Below, one piece after another: positions 15,641 through 24,294 of a DNA stretch of 32,865 nucleotides. Location: positions 1 through 32,865 of the forward strand of contig JACRBA010000110.1 in the NCBI GenBank assembly GCA_016213265.1. The letters are read 5' to 3'. The notes under the pieces are model-generated. The model worked only from the letters and a program-made list of their open reading frames with translations. It searched no databases and was not told where the DNA came from. The position numbers and the translations under genes were made by a program. How positions within the stretch are numbered: position 1 is the first letter of the stretch; every line of letters begins with the position of its first letter. Origin of the DNA: Burkholderiales bacterium. GTDB taxonomy: Bacteria > Pseudomonadota > Gammaproteobacteria > Burkholderiales > Burkholderiaceae_C.

Positions 15641-17243
15641 CACGCCGGCCGCGCCGCGCGCCACGGGCGGCGCGGCCTGGCCGGTGGCGCTGGCGCTGCT
15701 GGCGATCACGCTGTTCCAGCTGGGCGCGGCGCCGCTGTTCGACGTGGACGAGGGGGCGTTCAGCGAGGCCACGCGCGAGATGCTGGCCAGCGGCGACTGG
15801 CTGCACACCACGCTGAACGGCGAGGACCGGTTCGACAAGCCCATCGGCGTGTACTGGCTGCAGGCGCTGAGCGTGTCACTGCTGGGCCTGAACGAGTTCG
15901 CCCTGCGCCTGCCCTCGGCCCTGTGCGCCTGGGGCTGGGCGATGGCGGTGTGGGGCTTCGCACGGCCGCGGCTGGGCGAGCGCACGGCCACCAGCGCCGC
16001 GCTCATGCTGGTGACGAGCCTGGGCGTGGTCGCCATCGGGCGGGCCGCCACGGCCGACGCCTTGCTGAACTTCCTGCTGGTGCTGGCCACCTTCGATGGC
16101 TGGCGCTGGCTCGACAGCGGCGCCAAGGCGCCCTTGCGGCGTGCCTTCGCCTGGATCGGCCTGGGCCTGCTGGCCAAGGGCCCGGTGGCGGTGCTGGTGC
16201 CGGTGGCGGCGGTGGGCCTGTGGCTGCTGAGCCAGGGCGACTGGCGCGCGCTGGGCCGCCGCCTCGTGGCGGCCGTCACCGACCTGCCCGCGTGGGCGCT
16301 GCTCGTGGGCATCGCCGCGCCCTGGTACGCCTATGCCCTGCACCGGCACGGCCATGCCTTCATCGACGGCTTCTTCGTGCGCCACAACCTGTCGCGCTAC
16401 ACCGGCACGCTCGAGCAGCACGGCGGCAGCGCGGGCTACTACCTGGTGGTGCTGCCGCTGCTGCTGCTGCCCTGGGCGCCGCTGCTCGTGGGCGTGGCGC
16501 GCCAGTCCCTGGCCCACTGGCGCGACCCGCTGGGGCGCTTCCTGCTCGGCTGGGGCCTGTTCGTGCTGGTGTTCTTCTCGCTGTCGGGCACCAAGCTGCC
16601 GCACTACGTGCTCTATGGCGCCACGCCCTTCGTGCTGCTGATGGCCATGGCGCTGGAGCGCGCGGGGGCCGCCATGCGCTGGGCGGTGGCCCTGGCCGGC
16701 GTGGTGCTGCTGGCCGCGGTGGCGGTGCCGGCCTGGACGCTGCCACAGTGGGTGGACGCGGTGAAGCATCCGATGTACCGCGCCTTGCTGGGCGGGGCCG
16801 ACGCGCCGGTGGCGCTGGCGGTGGCGGCCAGCGTGGGCGCACTCATCGTGCTGGCGCTGGCCGCCGTGCCCGGCACCTGGCGCGAGCGGCTCGGCGGCCC
16901 TGCGTCCAGCCTGGCCGGCGGCGCGGTGGTGGCGCTGGTGCTGCTGGGCTTCGCGCTGCCCTGGTGGGGCACGCTCGTGCAGGGGCCTGTGCGGGAGGCG
17001 GCGCGGGTGGCCCGCGGCCTGCCCGAGCCCGCGGTGCAGTGGAAGCTGCACCAGCCCAGCTTTGCCGTGTACCGGCAGCAGCCCACGCCGCGCCGGGCGC
17101 CCCAGCCGGGGGAGCTGGCGCTCATCCGCAGCGACCACCTGGCGCGCCTGCCGGCCGACCAGGCAGGTTCCTACGACACGGTGTTCGAGCAGCAGGGCAT
17201 CGCGCTGATCCGCTGGCGCGGCGCGGCGGCCTCGGCGCGCTGA
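15624..17243 (+). CDS. GT39/PMT-family glycosyltransferase, ArnT-like
   Basis: Integral-membrane transferase of 539 residues, the usual ArnT length, with about a dozen hydrophobic segments in the first 450 residues. The catalytic loop DVDEGAFSEATREML (40-54) holds the acidic pair used by GT-C enzymes, and RFDKPIGVYWLQA (69-81) is the second ArnT/PMT signature. ArnT moves aminoarabinose, and Rgt relatives move galacturonic acid, from a polyprenyl phosphate carrier to lipid A or core LPS on the periplasmic face. It starts inside the GT2 gene (17-base overlap), so the two are translationally coupled. No formyltransferase or aminotransferase genes for aminoarabinose are present, arguing against a standard arn operon. 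Confidence 0.9.
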   Translation: MAAGADTPAAPRATGGAAWPVALALLAITLFQLGAAPLFDVDEGAFSEATREMLASGDWLHTTLNGEDRFDKPIGVYWLQALSVSLLGLNEFALRLPSALCAWGWAMAVWGFARPRLGERTATSAALMLVTSLGVVAIGRAATADALLNFLLVLATFDGWRWLDSGAKAPLRRAFAWIGLGLLAKGPVAVLVPVAAVGLWLLSQGDWRALGRRLVAAVTDLPAWALLVGIAAPWYAYALHRHGHAFIDGFFVRHNLSRYTGTLEQHGGSAGYYLVVLPLLLLPWAPLLVGVARQSLAHWRDPLGRFLLGWGLFVLVFFSLSGTKLPHYVLYGATPFVLLMAMALERAGAAMRWAVALAGVVLLAAVAVPAWTLPQWVDAVKHPMYRALLGGADAPVALAVAASVGALIVLALAAVPGTWRERLGGPASSLAGGAVVALVLLGFALPWWGTLVQGPVREAARVARGLPEPAVQWKLHQPSFAVYRQQPTPRRAPQPGELALIRSDHLARLPADQAGSYDTVFEQQGIALIRWRGAAASAR

Positions 17244-17277
17244 CGCCCTCGGGCAGGGGCCGCCAGGCGGTGGGCCC

Positions 17278-18336
17278 TCAGCCCCAGGGCGAGAGCAGGA
17301 AGGCGCGCGGCACGCCCTGGCAGAGGCCTTCTCCCACGATCTGGCCGCGGTCGTTGATGGCCACCGCCTTCTGCAGCACCCAGGCCGCGCTGGCCATCGG
17401 GTCGAGCAGGTCGTTCAGGTCCTGCATGCCAGCGTCCGGCCTGGCCACGAACGCACGCCAGCGGGACCGGCCACCGCCGCCCGGGGCCGGCTGCGTCGCC
17501 CGGCCCACCACCGTGCCCGCGGCGTTGATGCCATGGGCGTACGACGAGCCCGCATCGCTGGCGTCCAGCGAGCCCAGTTCGCGCGTGAGGCCGTCCTGCC
17601 AGACGAAGGCGCGGGCCACCCGCGCGCCGGGGCGCTGCAGCGTGCCGCAGACCATGCCGCTGGCGTTGATGCCGCCCGCCGCATGGCTCTGGGCGCCGGT
17701 GACGGCGAGCGCCTGCACCACGCCGCCCACGCGCAGGAACGCGCACTGGCCGTGGGGGCCCACCATGTCGCCCAGCACGGTGCCATCGTCGAGGATGGCA
17801 CGCCCCACGCCCAGGCCATAGCCCGCCGGCAAGGTGAAGGGCTCGAACTGCCCGGTGCCGCCGACGAAGGGCAGGTCGCCGCTGTAGCCGGTGACCTGGC
17901 CCACGCCGTTGACGGCGAAGGCGAAGGTGTGCGCCTCGCGGGGGGCCGGCACGAACACCCGCGTGCCGTCCGTGCTCACCCAGGCGCGGGCCTTGTTGAA
18001 CACGCCGTTGGTGCCGTCGTAGCCGCACACCAGCCCGTCGTCGTTGATGCCGGTGGCCGACGAAGGCGTGGCACGCCCGGCGTGGCGCATGCCCCGCATG
18101 CGGCCGGCGTGCGACACGAAGGCCACCCCGCGGTTGTCCGTGGTCTTGCGGTTGGCCATGCCCGCGGCCACGCCATGGTTGTTCAAGGCCTTCACGCGCA
18201 CGTTGCCGCCGCCCAGGTCACCGAGGTCGGTGAGGCGGTAGCGGGGCAGCGCGGTGGCGTGGGCGAGGGGGCCGGCGCTCGCCAGCAGTGCGGTGGTGGC
18301 GCCCAGCCACTGGCGACGGGTGAAGGCAAGGTGCAT
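17278..18336 (-). CDS. Exported HAF-repeat protein of unknown function, Tat-type signal
   Basis: Protein of 352 residues. The N-terminus TRRQWLGATTALLASAG resembles a twin-arginine signal, followed by cleavage near AHA. The mature part is built of about seven copies of a short unit of the form (A/G)-I-N-x-x-G-x-V-x-G, at roughly 49-59, 95-105, 140-150, 180-190, 221-231, 268-278 and 325-335. These alternate with A-F-V-type strands (VAFVSHAG, CAFLRVGG, RAFVWQDG, RAFVARPD, RAFLLSPW). This is the HAF family of probable extracellular repeats, which likely fold as a beta propeller; no enzymatic role is known to me. A GGAG lies 5 bases before the ATG. It is divergent from riboflavin synthase and convergent with the GT39 gene. 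Confidence 0.85.
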   Translation of the reverse strand: MHLAFTRRQWLGATTALLASAGPLAHATALPRYRLTDLGDLGGGNVRVKALNNHGVAAGMANRKTTDNRGVAFVSHAGRMRGMRHAGRATPSSATGINDDGLVCGYDGTNGVFNKARAWVSTDGTRVFVPAPREAHTFAFAVNGVGQVTGYSGDLPFVGGTGQFEPFTLPAGYGLGVGRAILDDGTVLGDMVGPHGQCAFLRVGGVVQALAVTGAQSHAAGGINASGMVCGTLQRPGARVARAFVWQDGLTRELGSLDASDAGSSYAHGINAAGTVVGRATQPAPGGGGRSRWRAFVARPDAGMQDLNDLLDPMASAAWVLQKAVAINDRGQIVGEGLCQGVPRAFLLSPWG

Positions 18337-18435
18337 GGCAACTCCAGCAGGCAGAGCGCCATTGTGGGACGCGGCCGGGCCGGCGCAGCGTCACGAATGC
18401 TCAGCGTCCCCGGTGGCGACCGCGATAATCGTGGG

Positions 18436-19143
18436 ATGTTCACCGGCATCGTTCAAGGCCTCGCCCGCGTCGAGGCGCTCACCGATCTTCCCGGCCTGCG
18501 CCGCATCACGCTGCGCCTGCCGCCGGGCTTCGACGAGGGCCTGGCCATCGGCGCCAGCGTGGCCTGCGACGGCTGCTGCCTCACCGTCACCGAGCGTCCG
18601 CAGCCCGGCGTGGCTGCCTTCGACGTGATGCAGCAGAGCCTGTCGCTCACCACGCTGGGCGAGTGGCAGCCGGGCAGCGCGGTCAACGTGGAGCGGGCCG
18701 CACGCGACGGCGCCGAGATCGGTGGCCACCCGTTGTCGGGCCACATCGACGTCACGGGCACGGTGCTCGAGGTGCGCCAGCCCGAGAACAACCATGTGCT
18801 GCGCATCGGCCTGCCCCCACGCTGGATGCGCTACGTGTTCGCCAAGGGCTACATCGCCATCAACGGCGCCAGCCTCACCGTGGCCGAGGCCGACCGCGTG
18901 GCCGGCTGGTTCGAGGTGTGGCTCATCCCCGAGACGCTGCGCATGACCACCTTCGGCGGCAAGCGCCCGGGCGACCGGCTGAACATCGAAATCGAGCGCT
19001 CGACGCAGGTGTTCGTGGACACCGTGCGGGATGCGCTGGACGAACGCCTCGGCCCCTTGATGCCGGCGCTGGAAGCCCTGCTGCGCCAGCAGGGCCTGTC
19101 CGCGGACGAACTCGCGCGCCCCGTGCCGCTGCCGCGGGGCTGA
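18436..19143 (+). CDS. ribE: Riboflavin synthase, alpha-subunit type
   Basis: Cytoplasmic enzyme of 235 residues that dismutates two 6,7-dimethyl-8-ribityllumazine molecules to riboflavin. The N-terminal MFTGIVQG is invariant in the family. Two homologous lumazine-binding barrels are visible: the first with ASVACDGCCLTVTE (about 38-51) and GHPLSGHIDVTG (97-108), the second with GYIAINGASLTV (138-149) and IPETLRMTTFGGKRPGD (166-182). It stands apart from ribBA, ribH and ribD, which are not in the window. I see no FMN riboswitch in the 99-base upstream gap. A GATAAT at 18424-18429 lies only 7 bases before the ATG; if it is a -10 element the mRNA would be nearly leaderless. A separate rib-operon copy may exist elsewhere. 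Confidence 0.93.
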   Translation: MFTGIVQGLARVEALTDLPGLRRITLRLPPGFDEGLAIGASVACDGCCLTVTERPQPGVAAFDVMQQSLSLTTLGEWQPGSAVNVERAARDGAEIGGHPLSGHIDVTGTVLEVRQPENNHVLRIGLPPRWMRYVFAKGYIAINGASLTVAEADRVAGWFEVWLIPETLRMTTFGGKRPGDRLNIEIERSTQVFVDTVRDALDERLGPLMPALEALLRQQGLSADELARPVPLPRG

Positions 19144-19184
19144 CGCGAGCCCGCAGGCCGGGCTCCCGGCAGGGCGCGAAGACC

Positions 19185-19200
19185 TCCCCCGCGAGGGGGA
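19185..19200 (+). terminator. Weak hairpin after riboflavin synthase
   Basis: TCCCCC (19185-19190), a GCGA loop and GGGGGA (19195-19200) form a 6-bp stem 42 bases after the ribE stop. No T run follows, so a terminator role is uncertain. Confidence 0.25.
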
Positions 19201-19259
19201 ATGCCAGGCCGCGTGTGGGCGGCGACGATGCCCGCCTGTCTCGTCGCCTGCCCACGCCC

Positions 19260-20183
19260 ATGATCACGACGCTGCCTCCCGGCCCGCGCACCCCCCACCC
19301 CGTCTGCCGCGGCCGGCGCCAATGCCTGTTGGGCGCCCTCGCCGCGGGCGTGCCGGGCGCCTGGGCGGCCGACGGCACGCGGCCCGTGGACGAGGGCACC
19401 GCCCCGCCCGCCGTGCTGCTCGCGCGCGACGCACCACCGGGCCTCGACCCGGCCGGCTGGCTGGTGAGCGAGAAGTTCGACGGTGTGCGCGCCGTCTGGG
19501 ATGGGCGGGTGCTGCGGTTTCGCGGTGGCGCGGTGGTGGAGGCGCCTGCCGACTTCCTGCGCGGCCTGCCCGCCGGCCAGCCGCTCGACGGCGAGCTGTG
19601 GCTGGCGCGCGGCCGCTTCGATGAGCTCTCGGGCATCGTGCGCGCCGGCGCGTCTGCCGGTGACCGCTGGACGGCGGTGCACTACCTCGTGTTCGAGCTG
19701 CCGGGCGCTCCGGGCACCTTCCAGGAGCGCACACGGCGCCTGCAGGCCCTGGCGGCGGCCGCGCCCGCCGGTCGCCGCTGGGCGCCGGTCGAGCAGCTGG
19801 AGGTCAGCGACGCGGCGGCGCTGCGCCGCCGGCTGGCCGAGGTGGTGGCCGCTGGCGGCGAGGGCCTGATGCTGCACCGCGCCGACGCGCCTTACGTCAC
19901 CGGCCGCAGCCCCGGCCTGCTCAAGCTCAAGCCGGTGCAGGACGCGGACGGCGTGGTGGTCGGCCACACACCGGGCCGTGGCCGCCATGCCGGTGCGGTG
20001 GGTGCCTTGCGCGTACGGGGCGAGGACGGCCGCGAGTTCCTCATCGGCAGCGGGCTCACCGATGCGCAGCGCCGATCGCCGCCACCCGTGGGCAGTGTCG
20101 TCACCTACACCTGGCGCGGGCGCACCTCGCAGGGGCTGCCGCGTTTCGCCACCCTGTGGCGGGTGCGCGAGGCCGGCTGGTGA
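19260..20183 (+). CDS. ATP-dependent DNA ligase, exported minimal type (Lig E-like)
   Basis: Small ligase of 307 residues that would seal nicked DNA using ATP. The N-terminus CRGRRQCLLGALAAG ending at AWA (near 36) is an export signal with a twin-arginine look. The adenylation domain has the nucleophile Lys72 in EKFDGVRAVWDG (71-82), GELW (111-114), HYLVFELPG (141-149), GGEGLMLHR (199-207) and LLKLKP (220-225). A short OB domain ends in GSVVTYTWRGRTSQGLPRF. There is no separate DNA-binding domain. Family members of this minimal form are predicted to work in the periplasm and have been linked to competence or extracellular DNA, which is established only as a proposal. It lies 43 bases upstream of sbcB on the same strand. 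Confidence 0.88.
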   Translation: MITTLPPGPRTPHPVCRGRRQCLLGALAAGVPGAWAADGTRPVDEGTAPPAVLLARDAPPGLDPAGWLVSEKFDGVRAVWDGRVLRFRGGAVVEAPADFLRGLPAGQPLDGELWLARGRFDELSGIVRAGASAGDRWTAVHYLVFELPGAPGTFQERTRRLQALAAAAPAGRRWAPVEQLEVSDAAALRRRLAEVVAAGGEGLMLHRADAPYVTGRSPGLLKLKPVQDADGVVVGHTPGRGRHAGAVGALRVRGEDGREFLIGSGLTDAQRRSPPPVGSVVTYTWRGRTSQGLPRFATLWRVREAGW

Positions 20184-20226
20184 GCCCCGCCGTGGCGGCC
20201 GCATCTGCCTGGGGTATCGTGCCGCC

Positions 20227-21672
20227 ATGAGCGAGCTGAGCTTCTTCTGGCACGACTACGAGACCTTCGGCCGCGTGCCCCGGCGCGATCGCCCCGCGCA
20301 GTTCGCCGGCATCCGCACCGACGAGCAGCTGCAGGAGATCGGCGAGCCGGTGATGGCCTACTGCCAGCCCACGCCCGATTACCTGCCCGACCCCGAGAGC
20401 TGCCTGCTCACCGGCATCCTGCCGCAGCTGTGCCTGGCCCGCGGCGTGCCGGAGCCGCGCTTCGCGGCGCTCATCGAGGCCGAGCTCGCACGCGCCGGCA
20501 CGGTGGGCGTGGGCTACAACACCATCCGCTTCGACGACGAGGTGACCCGCCACCTGTTCTGGCGCAACCTCATCGACCCCTACGCCCGCGAGTACAAGAA
20601 CGACTGCGGTCGCTGGGACCTGCTGGACACCGTGCGCTGCATGTATGCGCTGCGCCCCGAAGGGCTGGAGTGGCCTCGCCACGAGGACGGCCGCCCGTCC
20701 TTCAAGCTCGAGCACCTCACGGCCGCCAACGGCCTGGCCCACGAGGCCGCGCACGATGCCCTGTCGGACGTGCGCGCCACCGTGGCCCTGGCCCGGCGGG
20801 TGCGCGACGCCAACCCGCGCCTGTGGGCGTTCTGCCTGCGGCTGCGGCAGAAGCAGGCGGTGTGGGCCGAGATCGAGTCGGCGCAGGCCCAAGGCAAACC
20901 CTTCCTGCACGTGTCGGGCATGTTCGGGCCCGAGCGTGGCTGCATCGGCGTGGTGTGGCCGCTGGCGCCGCACCCCACCAACCGCAACGAGCTGATCGTC
21001 TGGGACCTGGCCGAGGACCCCGAGGAGCTGTTCGGGCTGAACGCGGCGCAGATCCGCGAGCGCCTGTTCACGCGCGCCGACGAACTCCCGGAGGGCACGC
21101 GCCGCCTGCCCATCAAGAGCATCCATGTGAACAAGTCGCCCGTGGTCATCGGCAACCTGCGCACGCTCACGCCGGCCATGGCCGAGCGCTGGGGCATCGA
21201 CCTGGCGCTGGCCGACCGCCACGCCCAGGCTTGCGCGGCCCGTGGGGGCTCGATGGCGGGCATCTGGCCCGACGTCTACGCCCGCCCTGCGCCCACGCAG
21301 GCGCCTGACGTGGACGAGGACCTTTACGGCGGCTTCGTCGGCCCCACCGACCGGCAGCGCCTGGATCGCCTGCGGGCCACCGCCCTGGACGACGCCGCCT
21401 GGTCGCGCGCCAGCTTCGACGACCGCCGGCTCGACGAACTGGTGTTCCGCTACCGCGCGCGCCATGCCGCCGCCACGCTCAGCACCGAGGAGCGGGCCCG
21501 CTGGCAGGCGCATTGCGCCGCCCGGCTGCACGATGGGGCCGGCGGAGCGCTCACGCTGGAGCAGTTCTTCGAGCGCCTGGACACGCTGGCCGAGCAGGCC
21601 GACGAGCGCGGCCAGGCCCTGCTGGGTGAGCTGTACGACTACGCCGAGCAGATCGCGCCGCCGCGTGGGTGA
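20227..21672 (+). CDS. sbcB: Exodeoxyribonuclease I
   Basis: Cytoplasmic 3'-5' single-strand DNA exonuclease of 481 residues (E. coli ExoI has 475), used in mismatch repair and recombination. The DEDDh active site is present: DYETFG at 10-15 (Asp10, Glu12), GYNTIRFDDEVTRHLFW near 97-113 and HDALSDVRATVALA near 177-190. The middle SH3-like part has NKSPVV and PDVYARP, and the C-terminal helical domain has FRYRARHA and YDYAEQIAPPRG. The ATG at 20227 gives the family N-terminus. There is a 43-base gap after the ligase gene, so the two may be cotranscribed. Confidence 0.95.
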   Translation: MSELSFFWHDYETFGRVPRRDRPAQFAGIRTDEQLQEIGEPVMAYCQPTPDYLPDPESCLLTGILPQLCLARGVPEPRFAALIEAELARAGTVGVGYNTIRFDDEVTRHLFWRNLIDPYAREYKNDCGRWDLLDTVRCMYALRPEGLEWPRHEDGRPSFKLEHLTAANGLAHEAAHDALSDVRATVALARRVRDANPRLWAFCLRLRQKQAVWAEIESAQAQGKPFLHVSGMFGPERGCIGVVWPLAPHPTNRNELIVWDLAEDPEELFGLNAAQIRERLFTRADELPEGTRRLPIKSIHVNKSPVVIGNLRTLTPAMAERWGIDLALADRHAQACAARGGSMAGIWPDVYARPAPTQAPDVDEDLYGGFVGPTDRQRLDRLRATALDDAAWSRASFDDRRLDELVFRYRARHAAATLSTEERARWQAHCAARLHDGAGGALTLEQFFERLDTLAEQADERGQALLGELYDYAEQIAPPRG

Positions 21673-21827
21673 GCGCGCCGCCGGGCGGTCACTCGTTGAT
21701 GGTCCTTGACGGTCTGGTGCGGGGTAGGGGGTGTGCGCTGGGCAGGCACTGCCCTAGTCTCGGCTTCCCTCCCGGCCGGGATGTGCAGCCCGGCCGCAGC
21801 CCTTCACCTTGCATCGGAGACTGCCCC

Positions 21828-22943
21828 GTGAACCTGTCCCGTCTGTCCCCATCCTTCCGGCCCGGCGTGTTCGCCGCCAGGTGCCTGGCCGTGGCGGCGC
21901 TCGCTGCCGTCGGCTTCGGCGCGGCCGCGCAGACCGCCCCCGCCGCCCACGACGCCCACCCCTACAACTGGTTCAGCCCCGAGCAGGCCGCGGCGTCGGC
22001 GGGCGCCGTGGCGGCCAGCCACGATGTGCAGATCGACGGCGCCCTGTGGCTGCGCCTGCAGTTCGGCGAGGCCCGCCTGCCGGCGGGCGCGAAGCTGCGC
22101 ATCACCTCGCTCACCGATGGTGCGCAACAGCACCTGAATGCCGAGACGCTGGCCCAGTGGCGCCATACCTCGGCCTACTTCAACGGCTCGGCCGTGCGCG
22201 TGGAATTGCTGGCGTCGCAGGCCGGTGAGGCCGGCCACTTCGGCATCGTCAAGGTGCTGGCGGGCAAGCCGCAGATCACGCCGGAAAGCCGCTGCGGCAC
22301 CACCGATGACCGCGTGGCGTCCGACGAGAAGGACCGTGCCCGCCTGCTGGACGTGGGCTGCACCGCCAACCTCACCAAGGACGGCTGCTTCATCACCGCG
22401 GGCCACTGCCTGTCCTCGCCCTCGCTGGTGGACGGGGTCGAGTTCAACGTGCCCAAGTCCCTCGCCGGCGGTGGCCTCGTGCACCCGGCGCCGAAGGACC
22501 AGTACGTGCCCACCACCACCCGCAAGTTCGTCGATGGCGGCGTGGGCAACGACTGGGGCGTGTTCACCGTGCATCCCAACACCGAGACCGGCCTGATGCC
22601 GCTGCAGGCGCAGGGCCAGTCGCTGCGCTTCGCCAAGACCATTCCGGTGGTCGGCGACGAGGTGCGCATCACGGGCTACGGCGTGGACACCGGCATGGAC
22701 AACCAGACCCAGCAGTTCTCCGTCGGCCCGGTGGACTCGGTGGTGCCCGGTTCCACCACGCTGCGCTACCGCGCCGACACCGAGGGGGGCAACAGCGGCT
22801 CGGCCGTGCTGGTGGGCGGCCGCGTGGTGGCCATCCACACCCACGGTGGCTGCACGAACTCCGGCGGCGCCAACCAGGGCACGCTGCTGACGAACAAGGC
22901 GTTCAAGAAGGCCTACAAGGCGATCTGCGCGCCGGCCCAGTGA
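21828..22943 (+). CDS. Secreted trypsin-like serine protease (S1/PA clan)
   Basis: Extracellular or periplasmic endopeptidase of 371 residues from a GTG start. GGAGA lies 7 bases upstream and the frame then opens with a good Sec signal peptide (CLAVAALAAVGFGAAA, cleaved near AQT). The longer frame from 21669 adds about 53 residues without family sequence. The catalytic triad is visible: His193 in FITAGHC (189-195), Asp242 in VGNDWGVF (239-246) and Ser323 in GGNSGSAV (320-327). Residues 34-145 form a proregion or N-terminal domain. Cys187 and Cys194 bracket the His as in trypsin. The upstream gap (21673-21827) holds a small GGGCAG/CTGCCC hairpin at 21740-21754 and no clear promoter. Confidence 0.92.
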   Translation: MNLSRLSPSFRPGVFAARCLAVAALAAVGFGAAAQTAPAAHDAHPYNWFSPEQAAASAGAVAASHDVQIDGALWLRLQFGEARLPAGAKLRITSLTDGAQQHLNAETLAQWRHTSAYFNGSAVRVELLASQAGEAGHFGIVKVLAGKPQITPESRCGTTDDRVASDEKDRARLLDVGCTANLTKDGCFITAGHCLSSPSLVDGVEFNVPKSLAGGGLVHPAPKDQYVPTTTRKFVDGGVGNDWGVFTVHPNTETGLMPLQAQGQSLRFAKTIPVVGDEVRITGYGVDTGMDNQTQQFSVGPVDSVVPGSTTLRYRADTEGGNSGSAVLVGGRVVAIHTHGGCTNSGGANQGTLLTNKAFKKAYKAICAPAQ

Positions 22944-23006
22944 GCCCACGGCGGCCCCGCCGAGGGGGCCTGATGGCCGCCTGAGCCTGCGTTCGGGCGG
23001 AGCCAC

Positions 23007-23030
23007 CGCGGGCGCCTTCGGGCGCCCGCG
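23007..23030 (+). terminator. GC hairpin with TTCG tetraloop after the protease gene
   Basis: A perfect 10-bp stem (23007-23016 with 23021-23030) is capped by TTCG, a very stable RNA loop. It lies 63 bases after the protease stop and about 50 bases before the KAS III gene. The T run is missing (TCGT follows), so it may act as a weak terminator or as a 3'-end stabiliser. Confidence 0.5.
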
Positions 23031-23079
23031 TCGTGGCGGGCCTACACTCGGGCCTGGTTTCGTCGTCACCTGCCTCACC

Positions 23080-24204
<1,125 letters not shown>

Positions 24205-24265
24205 GCACGGGCAGCGCGCGGCCGCGGGCACGCGGCTTGCCACCTCCGCCGCATGCCGGCCATGG

Positions 24266-24283
24266 CGGTCCGGCACGGTCCGG
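24266..24283 (+). repeat. Direct repeat CGGTCCGG overlapping the bphO ribosome binding site
   Basis: CGGTCCGG occurs at 24266-24273 and 24276-24283, 10 bases apart, and the second copy runs into the Shine-Dalgarno sequence. A protein bound on one face of the helix, or RNA pairing, could control bphO translation. This is a hypothesis from position only. Confidence 0.35.
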
Positions 24284-24287
24284 AGGG
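24282..24287 (+). promoter_or_regulatory. Strong ribosome binding site fixing the bphO start
   Basis: GGAGGG lies 7 bases before the ATG at 24295, whereas the upstream in-frame ATGs at 24253 and 24262 have no such site. The resulting length of 201 residues matches BphO proteins. Confidence 0.75.
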
Positions 24288-24294
24288 ATATGCC

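Noticed and set aside
12445-17243. Standard arn (aminoarabinose) operon
   Set aside because: The GT2 and GT39 resemble ArnC and ArnT, but arnA, arnB, arnD, arnE and arnF are missing and the epimerase is of the glucuronate type.
18337-18435. Possible FMN riboswitch before riboflavin synthase
   Set aside because: The gap is only 99 bases and I cannot find the conserved paired elements or the AGGG-type start of the FMN aptamer.
20101-21531. Open frame of 476 codons antisense to sbcB
   Set aside because: Composition-driven shadow of a confirmed gene.
21706-21730. TTGACG as a -35 element for the serine protease
   Set aside because: No acceptable -10 hexamer occurs 16-18 bases downstream, where the sequence is G-rich.
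24253-24294. Longer bphO start at ATG 24253
   Set aside because: No ribosome site precedes it, while GGAGGG lies 7 bases before the ATG at 24295 and the shorter length fits the family.
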